NCBI GenBank assembly: GCA_903919715.1 | Contig: CAIXJC010000042.1 | Coordinates: 1 to 64,000, forward strand | Source of the DNA: an uncultured bacterium | GTDB taxonomy: Bacteria; Planctomycetota; Phycisphaerae; Phycisphaerales; SM1A02 | Reading direction: 5' to 3' | DNA: 64,000 bases | Part shown: positions 1 through 8,625 of the stretch, in pieces | How the letters are laid out: each line of letters begins with the position of its first letter | Position numbering within the stretch: the stretch's first letter is position 1 | Position numbers and translations under genes: made by a program | The notes under the pieces: generated by a model | Seen by the model: only the letters and a program-made list of their open reading frames with translations | The model's database searches: none | Told to the model about the DNA's origin: nothing

Positions 1-1
1 A

Positions 2-1579
2 GACTCGTGCGACATCGCATCTGGCGCGTCAATGGACTGCAACTCCAACGCGATTCCTGATTCATGCGATATAGCCACCGGCGCTTCGCGTGATGTGGAT
101 TCCAACGGCGTTCCAGACGAATGCAAACCTGACTGCAACAACAACGACTTGCCAGATGCTTGGGAAATCGCTCAAGGACTCGTCCCAGACTGCAACAACA
201 ACGGCATTCCTGATTCGTGCGAGAACGACTCGCGAGCTGCGAACACAGGAAACATGGGGCGTTTCGGAAATGGCGTGCCAGCAACGGGAACTCTCAGCGC
301 AGTGGTTGCAACCACAACCGCAGTCACGGTGCGCATCGAAGCGGTTGGAGATCTCGGCGCTGCGACAGAATATGCAACGCTGAAACTTGGCCAAACTGTT
401 GTAGGCACGTTGCTCTTCCAAACCTCTGGGCACGATTGTCCGGCGAATCCTGATGTCGCAACATTGACTTTGACAAAGGCGCAGTGGAATGCGATCGTGG
501 CATCCGCTGGATCAAGCGGCAACGTCACAGTGACTCTTACTGGTTCGCCACTTGTCGATGCGGCGCAATGTGGAGGAGCCGGAATGTCTGACGTTTCCGT
601 CACCTATGGCGGGCCTGCGTATGACTGCGACGGCAACGGACTTTCGGATCTTTGCGAATTGGGATCAGGAACTGGGGATTGCAATAACAATTCAATTCTT
701 GACGCCTGCGAATTGCTCAGTGGATCGGCGCCAGACATTGATGCGAATGGTGTGATCGACTCATGCCAAACAGATTGCAACGGCAATAGTTTGCCCGACA
801 CATATGAAGTTGCGCATGGTCTCGTGTCCGACTGCAACGGCAACAGTATTCCTGATTCGTGTGATTTGGCAGGCGGCGCGCCAGACTGCAATGCGAATGG
901 GATCATTGATTCTTGTGATATTGCAAGTGGTTCGGCTCCCGATTGCAATGGCAATGGCAAACCAGATTCATGCGATATTTTGAGTGGAATTGCGCCAGAC
1001 TGCAACGCAAACAGCATCCCTGATTCGTGCGATATCTCGAGTGGCACTGTTCCAGACTGCAACAACAACGGGGTGCCAGATTCGTGCGACGTCGCAAGCG
1101 GCACTCCAGATTGCAATCACAATGGCGTGCCAGATTCTTGTGATGTTGCGTCTGGTTCGAGCAACGATGTTGACACGAATGGCGTGCCTGACGAATGCAA
1201 GACCGACTGTAATGCGAATGGTCTGCCAGATGCTTGGGAGATATTGCAACATCTCGTTCCTGATTGCAACGGCAATAGCGTTCCCGATTCGTGCGACGTT
1301 GCCGATGGAACGGCCAAGGACTGCAACGACAATGGCATTCCCGATTCCTGCGACATCGCCGCGGGTGAAATCGACAAGGATGCCGACGGTCAACCTGATG
1401 ACTGCGAATATCGATACGGCGATTTCGATCTCAATGATTCCATCGATGGCGGTGACCTTGCCGTGTTGTTCGCACTTTGGGAAGTTGCCGACCCAATCGT
1501 TGGCGATGTAACCGGCGATGGCTTGGTGAATGCGCAGGATCTTGCAGTATTGCTCGCGCGCTGGGGTCCGATTCCGTGA
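2..1579 (+). CDS. Secreted calcium-repeat protein with C-terminal dockerin-like module (5' end outside window)
   Basis: The reading frame is open to the left edge, and codons 2-31 already encode the same D-S-C-D-I-A-S-G motif, so the true start lies outside. The visible part is a long series of roughly 15-residue repeats of the form DCNxNGxPDSCDxxxG, resembling thrombospondin type 3/EF-hand-like calcium loops, in which the paired cysteines probably form disulfides. A non-repeat beta-rich insert sits at about residues 70-190. The C-terminus (about residues 450-515) is a two-part dockerin-like module with DxNxSIDGGDLAVLFALW and DVTGDGLVNAQDLAVLLARWG. The role is presumably extracellular or cell-surface, calcium-stabilised. 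No catalytic domain is visible. The same module ends the small protein at 11114. Confidence 0.8.
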   Translation, partial: DSCDIASGASMDCNSNAIPDSCDIATGASRDVDSNGVPDECKPDCNNNDLPDAWEIAQGLVPDCNNNGIPDSCENDSRAANTGNMGRFGNGVPATGTLSAVVATTTAVTVRIEAVGDLGAATEYATLKLGQTVVGTLLFQTSGHDCPANPDVATLTLTKAQWNAIVASAGSSGNVTVTLTGSPLVDAAQCGGAGMSDVSVTYGGPAYDCDGNGLSDLCELGSGTGDCNNNSILDACELLSGSAPDIDANGVIDSCQTDCNGNSLPDTYEVAHGLVSDCNGNSIPDSCDLAGGAPDCNANGIIDSCDIASGSAPDCNGNGKPDSCDILSGIAPDCNANSIPDSCDISSGTVPDCNNNGVPDSCDVASGTPDCNHNGVPDSCDVASGSSNDVDTNGVPDECKTDCNANGLPDAWEILQHLVPDCNGNSVPDSCDVADGTAKDCNDNGIPDSCDIAAGEIDKDADGQPDDCEYRYGDFDLNDSIDGGDLAVLFALWEVADPIVGDVTGDGLVNAQDLAVLLARWGPIP

Positions 1580-1819
1580 TTGAGGCGCAACAATTCAACA
1601 TCATTCACGGCGCGAGGCAGTGCGCTGTTACAAATTCACTAGCCGCTGAATGGCGTCGAGGCAAATTCAAACTGGGATAAATCTCAGCGAATCTGTTGGG
1701 CTTCGCACGGTGTCGAAGCAACTTGCTTGCAGATTCGGGTGTTCGGGGCTTCGGGGTTGATTCAATATTCAAGTATTCGCAGTCCGGGGTTTTTGTCAAA
1801 TTTTATAACAGGAGAAAAA

Positions 1820-3057
1820 ATGACCATTTTTAAATCTGGAGTTGTGGCAATTGTTGGGCTGTCATCGCTGAGTTGTCTGGCAATGGGACAAGAGCTGGCC
1901 GATTGTCTAGGCGGATTCCAAACGTTTTACTCTGCCCCACGAGTAAATGCAGAGGCTCCGTACCTCGTCGATCTGGATGGTGATGGTCTGGTTGACATGG
2001 TCACGCTTGACAGCACGAACATAATCAGAACCTATCACAACACTGGCGCAAGCTTCGCGGATCCATCGCTTGTACAAGGTCCAGCCTACTCATGGCTAGA
2101 GGGCATCGCAGACATAGACAACGATGGCAAGCAGGATATTGTGATCGATACAGCGAACCACAATACTTGCGGCAATAACTCAGTGCGAATCTTCTGGAAT
2201 TCCGGAGACTTCGGTCAGCCATTCACAACCTCGCTCACCACAGAATTCCCAATGCCTTCATCCTCATATTGCATTCACATGGAAATAATTGACTTTGATA
2301 ACAATGGCGATCGCGATCTCATCGTCACAAATATGTGGGGACCCTCACGCACATACAAGAACGTCGGACAGCGACAGTTTCAGGTGCAATCTGACTTTAC
2401 TTGGCCGAGAGATCTTGAACAACGCGCGACCTTCGATTTTGACGGCGATGGCAACGGGACCTTTCAGCCGGCCATCGTTAACTTTGCACAACAACAGACG
2501 CAGACAGGCTTCGCCTTTCGCAATGGATCAGCAGAAATTCCATTATCGATTGGTCTGTACATCGGATCCCAAGCCTCGCAAGCACTCAACATCGGACGTT
2601 GGGATTCTGTCGGCAATTTCGCCTTCACGACCTTGACAATTCCCACGACTTGGTTGCGCGTCAAGGACTTGACCTGGATTCGGATGGAAAAGACGAGTTG
2701 ATTCTGACAGATCAAAGTTCGATTGGATTACTTTCTGCGGCCTCACTGGCGGCAGACGGATCGGGAATTGGACCAGTCTTGAATCTTGTAACTGAACCTG
2801 AATTCGAGTTTCAAGCTTTCTCTGGGGTGGGAATGCTGCGCAAAGTCCTCGTGTCCGAAACGAGCGATCTCGTACGTTTCTATGCCGCAGCGACAAATGC
2901 AACATACTTGAAAGTATTCCGTGGGGGCTGCGCTTACTGCGGTGGCGATGTCAATCAGAGTGGAACAGTTGACGCAAACGATCTCGCCACAATCTTGACC
3001 GCCTGGAGCACGAACGGCGGCGCCCTCCTAGGAGCTTGGGGCCCCTGCACAAACTAA
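1820..3057 (+). pseudogene. FG-GAP/VCBS-like secreted protein with dockerin tail, broken by a -1 frameshift near 2642-2644
   Basis: The start at 1820 follows AGGAG at 1809-1813 and gives a clean signal peptide (MTIFKSGVVAIVGLSSLSC). An in-frame upstream ATG at 1727 lacks such a site. The body has repeated DxDGDGxxD loops typical of FG-GAP/VCBS beta-propeller blades (for example DLDGDGLVDMV, DIDNDGKQDIV, DFDNNGDRDLI). The frame from 1820 stops at 2701, while the matching continuation (DLDSDGKDELILTDQ, then a dockerin-like tail ending GPCTN) lies in another frame ending at 3057. One extra C in the CCC run at 2642-2644 would restore a continuous reading through IPHDLVARQG. The dockerin tail is itself short, with the second calcium loop missing. 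This is either a true broken gene or a homopolymer error in the assembly. Confidence 0.75.
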
Positions 3058-3377
3058 ACTCGTTTATTCGACCTACTCTTGGACGACGCAGCAACCGCAC
3101 GTGCGTTCCGCATCCGCAATCAACCAACATGAAAATATTATTATTTTCGATAACACAATTTGCACATTCCGATTTCCGTGGCATCATTCCAACGTAGAGG
3201 CATGAATCAGTGGCGTCACTGATTCGTTCGGGGAACGGGACGAAAGGGTTAATTCACATTCAATTTGGGGCTCGCAAGGTCGCTGTTTGTTCCTTTGCGA
3301 AATGGACGAAAGTCCTGCATTTCGGGCGTGAAAAATACGTGTAAACAGGGGTTTCTTTAAAATAGGGGATTTAAAAG
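3058..3377 (+). other. Intergenic region upstream of PEP-CTERM gene
   Basis: No open frame with coding character was found. The last 50 bases are A/T-rich and contain CAGGGGTTTC (3347-3356) followed by TTTAAAATAGGGGATTTAAAAG before the ATG at 3378. Similar GGGG-pyrimidine-TTC boxes precede neighbouring secreted-protein genes, so this is probably the promoter and leader. Confidence 0.4.
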
Positions 3378-4142
3378 ATGAAGATTATCGCATTACTGGG
3401 AGCGACCGCGCTCATTACTTCAACCGCAAGCGCAACCTTTACTGGTTGGTCAGTCTCCGTGTCGCAAGGCGTCTTGGTAGCCGGCTCGCTCTCTGGCGAG
3501 CATCGCGACATCTATTCTGTCTATGCCAACTTCAACAACAGCACCGATGTTGTGCTCAATGTGTTTGACTTTGGCAGAGCCGTGACAGCGATTCAAGGAA
3601 ATCAAATCTTGAGCGGCCGTACTGGGTCGATGCAAGCTGTTCACAACGACAACATGATGGGCAATCTTGATATCGATGGCGACGGAATCAACGATGTATA
3701 TGGCAGTCTTGGATCTTGGGAAGCATCCAACGGAACGCAAAGTGCGACCCAAGCTTTGACTGATTCTTACGTCACCATGCAAGGAATCAACCTCGCTTGG
3801 GGAACGGCGATGGACCCATCATTCAGCACCCCATACGGTTCGCATGCCGACGAAATCGCAATGCAGTTGCCGGACGGTTCGTGGATTAACAAGAACGCCG
3901 GTTGGTACGACGCGACACCAGGCACACCAAATGTTGTTGGCGCAACCCAAAAGGTAAAGTTGATGCAAATCTCACGTGTTGCTGGAAACTACGCTGATTT
4001 CGCAGCAAATATCACCATGGGATACAAGGCTAGCGGAACAACGACAGCACTCTGGGGATATGGGAGCTTCGCAATTCCAACTCCAGGAGCGATTGCACTC
4101 TTGGGACTCGCTAGCGCTTTCGGCCGACGCCGACGCGTCTGA
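3378..4142 (+). CDS. PEP-CTERM-type secreted protein (paralogue of 5590 gene)
   Basis: This 254-residue protein has an N-terminal signal peptide (MKIIALLGATALITSTASA) and a C-terminal sorting tail. The tail has a proline-glycine turn (IPTPGAIALL), a short hydrophobic helix (LGLASAFG) and RRRRV, the layout of PEP-CTERM substrates processed by exosortase/archaeosortase-type enzymes. The mature part is beta-rich with no recognised enzyme domain. It contains a DGDGIND calcium-like loop, and the segment around DVVLNVFDF matches DVLLNVFNH in the gene at 5590, so the two are paralogues. The protein probably resides in the envelope or extracellular matrix. No exosortase gene lies in this window. Confidence 0.8.
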   Translation: MKIIALLGATALITSTASATFTGWSVSVSQGVLVAGSLSGEHRDIYSVYANFNNSTDVVLNVFDFGRAVTAIQGNQILSGRTGSMQAVHNDNMMGNLDIDGDGINDVYGSLGSWEASNGTQSATQALTDSYVTMQGINLAWGTAMDPSFSTPYGSHADEIAMQLPDGSWINKNAGWYDATPGTPNVVGATQKVKLMQISRVAGNYADFAANITMGYKASGTTTALWGYGSFAIPTPGAIALLGLASAFGRRRRV

Positions 4143-4532
4143 CTGGAATGTCCGCATTTCTCAAACCAACTATTCGCTATTAGCACGAAATCCATAAATC
4201 GAGTCGTGCGAGATTAATATCTCCGCTGCGTCCGCACAATAACAACGATTGCTCGGGTTGCGCATTATTCTGCGCCTACTGAATATCTTCGAATAAACCG
4301 CAAAGGCAGACAACGCTTATTTTTCTTTGTTTGCGCCGTCAGCAAGTTCTAGCAAAAATTCCAAATAAACAAAAGTTATATTTCGATCTGGGCCGACATG
4401 AAGTAGTATTAAACATGTTTCATGTTTTATATTTCTGGGCTCCGGGCGTTTTCTATTTAAACAAAGAGTGAGGACGACGGCCAGATCGAATTTGACCCGG
4501 GGCTTCTGTGACGTTTTAAAAAGGAATTAGCA
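4143..4532 (+). other. Intergenic, A/T-rich leader region
   Basis: No gene was recognised. The region is A/T-rich with a repeated CATGTTT motif near 4414-4428 and a CCGGGGCTTC box at 4497-4506, about 27 bases before the next start. It is probably promoter and untranslated leader of the secreted-protein gene at 4533. Confidence 0.35.
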
Positions 4533-5258
4533 ATGAAAGATCAAAATCACATCGACAGACACTTTGCCGCATCCGCCATCGCTCTTGCGACTGCCATCGT
4601 CGCAAGTACAAATGCAGCCGTGGTCTATCGATCGGTCAACCTCGTGGTTCCAGCCACCGTCGATGGCGTGTATTTGAATGTCGAAAGCGGTGCCTTCTCG
4701 ACCACCGCAACGACCCCTGCTGGATGGGACATCAATCCGTACGGAACATCGAGCACGGCGATTTCGCTCTTCGCAACAACTGGAACTGGATACATGCGCA
4801 ATCCAGGCGCCGGAACGGCAGCTGGCGCAACGCGCCTCGACCTAGGAACAACCATCGGATCGACGGCGTTTTACTACGGAAACACAATTGCAAACATAGG
4901 TACTGGCGTTGGCCAGTGGACTGCCAACTCGACCGGGTACGTCGGATTCCGATTCGTTGGCGGGGACAGTTTGGTCCACTACGGATGGATGCACCTATCA
5001 ATCGGCTCGAATGCCGGTACGCGAACCATCATTGATTATGCATATGAAAGCACTGCCGGCGTTTCGATTGGAACAACTCCCCCTTGCGCTGGCGATGTCA
5101 TACGAGACAACATGGTTGATGGAATAGATCTTGGCGCAATTCTTGGTGCATGGGGATCAACGGGAGGCGCGATTGACACCGACGTGAATAATGATGGCAT
5201 CGTCAACGGGCTTGACCTCGCCGCCGTCCTCTCTGGCTGGGGCCCCTGTTCAAACTGA
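4533..5258 (+). CDS. Secreted protein with C-terminal dockerin-like module
   Basis: This 241-residue protein follows an AAGGAA site. The N-terminus carries a hydrophobic export segment ending near STNAA. The middle (about 30-180) is a beta-rich domain with GYVGFRF and HYGWMHLSIG, an arrangement seen in many planctomycete surface proteins of unknown function. The last 55 residues form two calcium-loop/helix units (DNMVDGIDLGAILGAWG and DVNNDGIVNGLDLAAVLSGWG) and finish with GPCSN. The dockerin-like tail probably serves attachment or sorting rather than a cellulosome, because no cohesin is present. The biological role of the main domain is not recognised. Confidence 0.78.
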   Translation: MKDQNHIDRHFAASAIALATAIVASTNAAVVYRSVNLVVPATVDGVYLNVESGAFSTTATTPAGWDINPYGTSSTAISLFATTGTGYMRNPGAGTAAGATRLDLGTTIGSTAFYYGNTIANIGTGVGQWTANSTGYVGFRFVGGDSLVHYGWMHLSIGSNAGTRTIIDYAYESTAGVSIGTTPPCAGDVIRDNMVDGIDLGAILGAWGSTGGAIDTDVNNDGIVNGLDLAAVLSGWGPCSN

Positions 5259-5589
5259 TCTTTCCCAAGCCTCAACATTTAAATTCGAAAATAGGTTTGG
5301 TGCGAAAGCTGCGCCACGACCTGCTGCCACCATTTGCGTGCGCGCTGCGAACACTGTCTTGACTTAAAATATATTGGAATAATCGAAGAGTTGATTTGCA
5401 TCACTCGTTTTCGGTGTTAAGTTTCAAAAGTAAGTGAGGTCGGTGTCGTCATCGACCCTCGGGGTTCGGGGATCTAGGGACTTAAAACAATCTAGCTTCA
5501 GAGGCGATGCCGCGGCATGGTTCATTCCTTGCCGCTCCAATTCCCTCTTTACGCTTGGTTTTCCCTAATTATTTTGGAGGAGAGAGAAA
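5259..5589 (+). other. Intergenic leader of PEP-CTERM gene
   Basis: No gene was seen. The region contains CGGGGTTCGGGG at 5460-5471, a box resembling those before the neighbouring secreted-protein genes, and ends with a strong TTGGAGGAGAG ribosome site before 5590. A GG-N10-GC pair near 5297 is only a weak sigma-54-like match. Confidence 0.35.
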
Positions 5590-6264
5590 ATGCGTTATCA
5601 ATCATCAAATCGTTCTGTTCTGTGTGGGCTTGCCGTTTTAGCATCGACGTTGTCTGCAACATGGTCGGCGAGTGCGACATTCACGGGTCTTTATACTGAG
5701 CATGTTGGATTACTCAACGGCCGGGAAGTTTGGCGCATCTATGCCGAATCCGACAACGCAAGCGATGTGCTCCTCAATGTTTTCAATCATCGCGTGACCG
5801 CTGGATCAATGAATGGAGTTCAACAAAATGACTCTTACGGCGGCAGTTGGTTGCCAACAGCCATTTCCAATCCAAGTCAGTTCAACGATTCATATGTCTC
5901 AATCACTGGCAATTTGAACAGTCTCGGAGGCGTTGGAACCCTTTTGGATCCAAGCTTCGGCACTGGATTGGGAAATGTCATTCCGAATAACGCCGGTTGG
6001 TATACATCGAATGCGGCAGTTGATATCAGAGCGGACAGCGGGACATATGTTCAAGGCGTCTATCGCATTATGCTCATGCAAGTTGCGGGCGCGACACTGA
6101 CCCCTGCAACGCTTGCGTATTCCGCAACGATGACCATTGGCTGGAAGGTTGGAGGAACATCGAGCCCATCATTTACTTGGGATTCGCCTTACTCAGTTCC
6201 AGGACCTGGCGCGCTCGGCGCACTTGCGCTCGCAAGTGCATTCGGACGACGACGACGCTCATAA
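5590..6264 (+). CDS. PEP-CTERM-type secreted protein
   Basis: This 224-residue protein has a strong GGAGGAG ribosome site. The signal peptide ends near WSASA, and mature residues start TFTGLYTE, mirroring TFTGWSVS of the paralogue at 3378. The C-terminus has the proline-glycine turn (VPGPGALGAL), a hydrophobic stretch and RRRRS, fitting PEP-CTERM sorting. Conserved blocks shared with the paralogue are DVLLNVFNH, NDSYVSITGN, LLDPSFGTG and NNAGWYTS. The function is unknown and probably structural in the envelope. The gene is followed by a strong hairpin at 6302-6350. Confidence 0.8.
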   Translation: MRYQSSNRSVLCGLAVLASTLSATWSASATFTGLYTEHVGLLNGREVWRIYAESDNASDVLLNVFNHRVTAGSMNGVQQNDSYGGSWLPTAISNPSQFNDSYVSITGNLNSLGGVGTLLDPSFGTGLGNVIPNNAGWYTSNAAVDIRADSGTYVQGVYRIMLMQVAGATLTPATLAYSATMTIGWKVGGTSSPSFTWDSPYSVPGPGALGALALASAFGRRRRS

Positions 6265-6301
6265 GTTCAGCGAAACAACGGCCAATTTGAGTCGAATTAT
6301 T

Positions 6302-6350
6302 CGGGGTCAGTAATGCCTAGGAGGGAGATTCCTGAGCGTTACTGACCTCG
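6302..6350 (+). terminator. Hairpin terminator after the secreted-protein row
   Basis: GGTCAGTAA (6305-6313) pairs perfectly with TTACTGACC (6339-6347). Three more outer pairs (one G-U) extend the stem, and an inner AGGA/TCCT pairing closes it. A TTTCATTT stretch follows. The position, 38 bases after a stop codon, suits a factor-independent terminator. Confidence 0.7.
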
Positions 6351-6494
6351 TTTCATTTCAGAAATCTGACCCTTCCCGACATCCGATCTAGCCGAACGTT
6401 TTTCGCGCCGAGACTCCCCCCGTCGGCGGGCATAGGCAAGTGCAATCGCAGGTGCGCTGTACTCCCATCTTCAAACGCATATAGATTGACTGCT

Positions 6495-7595
6495 ATGCGC
6501 TTGCTGAATCTGATTCAATGCACAAACCTAGGTGGCACTGAACGAGCCTCATTTGGATTAATGCAAGAGCTCAAGAAGCGAGGACACGAGGTAGAAGTTC
6601 TCTCGCTGAATCCGCTGGGCGACTTCGCTCCAATCCTTGCCAGTGCCGGCATCCCTGCGACTGGATTGCCATACTGTGGACGAGGAGGATGGAAAAGCGT
6701 TGGATTGCTTCGGCGCGAACTGCAACAACGTGCTCCCGATGCCCTCATCATGACGGGGCATAATTTGCTCGCATCAGTTGCGCTTGGAAATATGTGCCGC
6801 GGCCACCGAGTTCTGGCGATTCACTTTCATCATGCGGGCGTCAAACCATCTTGGCAATGGCGATTGATTTATCGTGTGGCCTGCGCCCGATTCGATGCGA
6901 TCACATTTCCCTCAAACTTTGTGCGAAATGAAGCCGAAGCGCTGTATCCCAATATTTCAAGTCGAGCGCATACGGTGCGTTATCCCGTCGCACTTGGCAA
7001 GAGATGCAGCGAACGAGAGCGTGCGAATGCACGTGCTAGCTGGAACCTGCCACGGGATGCAACGATCATCGGCAATGCTGGATGGCTCATCCCACGAAAG
7101 CGTTTCGATATTTTCCTGCATGTTGCTGCTGAAGTAAGCAAATCCATTCCGAATTCAGTTTTTCTTATCGCAGGCGATGGCACCGAACGCGATCGCCTGA
7201 AAGGCATCGCGGCGGAACTCAATCTGTCCGATCGAGTCCGTTGGATCGGTTGGCAGACCGACATGACTCCGTTTTACAATTCGCTTGACGTCCTTCTGTT
7301 CAATTCTGACTTTGACGCAATGGGCTTGACCGCGTTGGAATCGATCAGCCACGGCGTACCAGTCGTGGCGTCAGTGCTGAACGGTGGCCTGCGAGAAATC
7401 ATCACGAATAAAGTTCATGCGACTCTGTTGGATCGGCATGATGTGCCCGAAATGGCTCGTGCCATCGTTGAGATCGTGCGCAATCCTGCCGAAGGAGTCG
7501 CTCAAATTGAGCGTGCGCACGAACAGCTTCTTACCATCGGCAATGCGATCGACATTGCAGACACATACGAGCGCCTCCTCGGTTTGGGTGGTTAA
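6495..7595 (+). CDS. GT4-family glycosyltransferase
   Basis: This 366-residue protein of GT-B fold transfers a sugar from a nucleotide donor to a glycan, lipid or surface acceptor, and acts at the inner membrane face or in the cytoplasm. The N-terminus has the GT4 opening (IQCTNLGGTERA). The C-terminal half carries the donor site with GWLIPRKRFD, GDGTERDRL and FDAMGLTALESISHGVPVVAS, which is the EX7E motif with Asp in the first acidic place. I chose ATG 6495 over an in-frame TTG at 6486 because the family motif begins directly after MRLLN. No good ribosome site is visible. The acceptor cannot be told from sequence. Confidence 0.85.
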   Translation: MRLLNLIQCTNLGGTERASFGLMQELKKRGHEVEVLSLNPLGDFAPILASAGIPATGLPYCGRGGWKSVGLLRRELQQRAPDALIMTGHNLLASVALGNMCRGHRVLAIHFHHAGVKPSWQWRLIYRVACARFDAITFPSNFVRNEAEALYPNISSRAHTVRYPVALGKRCSERERANARASWNLPRDATIIGNAGWLIPRKRFDIFLHVAAEVSKSIPNSVFLIAGDGTERDRLKGIAAELNLSDRVRWIGWQTDMTPFYNSLDVLLFNSDFDAMGLTALESISHGVPVVASVLNGGLREIITNKVHATLLDRHDVPEMARAIVEIVRNPAEGVAQIERAHEQLLTIGNAIDIADTYERLLGLGG

Positions 7596-7661
7596 GCAAT
7601 CCCGAGGGGCTCGATTGCGAAGATCGATCAATCAACTTTCCGTTGGTTCAATTTGCTCTCT

Positions 7662-8327
7662 ATGATCGAATCGATGTTGCCACCCGAATACCGAATCCGC
7701 TTGATGCACGCCGATGACTTCGAAGCGATCTCTGCGATCTGCGCTCGGGTCTATCCAAACGAAACTCCATACACAAGCGAGGAACTGACAGCGCATCATC
7801 GGATTTTCCCCCAAGGACAATTTGTTGCAGAGCACATGCCCACTGGAAAAGTTGCTGGCGTTCACTTCACACTGCGACTGTGCATGCATGACTTTCATAT
7901 CGACGATCCGTGGGATGTACTCACCGCAAAGGGAGCATTCACCGATCACGATCCAAATGGACACACGCTGTACGGTGCGGATGTCATGGTCGATCCCACT
8001 CATCAACATCATGGCATTGCACATGGACTGACCGATGCAACGCGCGGGCTCGTCCAAGCCGAGCAACTCTGGCGCATGGTCGGCGGAAGTCGATTGCCTG
8101 GATATCACCTGCGACAAAGTGAAATGGATGCGCAGACATATGTAAATGATGTCGTCGACGGATCCTTAAGTGACCCAGTGCTGAGCGTTCATCTCAAAGA
8201 TGGATGGCGAGTCGTCCGCCCAATCTTTGGATATTTGCCACACGACGATGAGAGCGCAGGATGGGCCGCAGTCATTCAATGGGTGAACCCCGCATGCCCG
8301 CCGCCCAAAGAGTTCGAGCTTCGATGA
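7662..8327 (+). CDS. GNAT-family N-acetyltransferase
   Basis: A 221-residue protein. The acetyl-CoA pyrophosphate-binding motif A is visible at about residues 105-125: GADVMVDPTHQHHGIAHGL, where HQHHGIA fits Q/R-x-x-G-x-G/A. The start of the domain (IRLMHADDFEAISAICARVYP) is the usual beta1-alpha1 of GNAT enzymes. The substrate is unknown. The ATG at 7662 is preferred to the in-frame TTG at 7653. It follows the glycosyltransferase by 66 bases and might be co-transcribed with it, though no functional link is evident. Confidence 0.8.
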   Translation: MIESMLPPEYRIRLMHADDFEAISAICARVYPNETPYTSEELTAHHRIFPQGQFVAEHMPTGKVAGVHFTLRLCMHDFHIDDPWDVLTAKGAFTDHDPNGHTLYGADVMVDPTHQHHGIAHGLTDATRGLVQAEQLWRMVGGSRLPGYHLRQSEMDAQTYVNDVVDGSLSDPVLSVHLKDGWRVVRPIFGYLPHDDESAGWAAVIQWVNPACPPPKEFELR

Positions 8328-8625
8328 CGGCATGATTGCACATCGACGCTTCAGATCTTGCGCCAAAAATTTGCTATGACTGCGTGAATTGAGTGAACCA
8401 CCTCACTTTCACGCCCGTAAATTCGCTTCGGGGGAATCATTCTTCAAACTGAGACATACGACTTGCATTGTCCGTTGTGAATGCCACTCTCTTGCTGTTG
8501 GAAACCTGAGACCCGATGCGCCTGCATTGGTACTCAGGTCGTCGTTGCGAGGCATCAGCCTTGCGCCGGGGTAAACAATGCATAACGCTGGATTGGGCTT
8601 CTGTTCTGACAGGAGATGAAGTATT

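Noticed and set aside
62-1393. Several open frames antisense or out of frame to the DCNxNG repeat gene
   Set aside because: They arise from the repetitive codon pattern; the + frame alone shows cysteine-loop periodicity and a dockerin ending.
5290-5310. Sigma-54-like GG-N10-GC element upstream of the PEP-CTERM gene at 5590
   Set aside because: Only the two dinucleotides fit well, it lies nearly 290 bases from the start, and no comparable site precedes the other PEP-CTERM genes.
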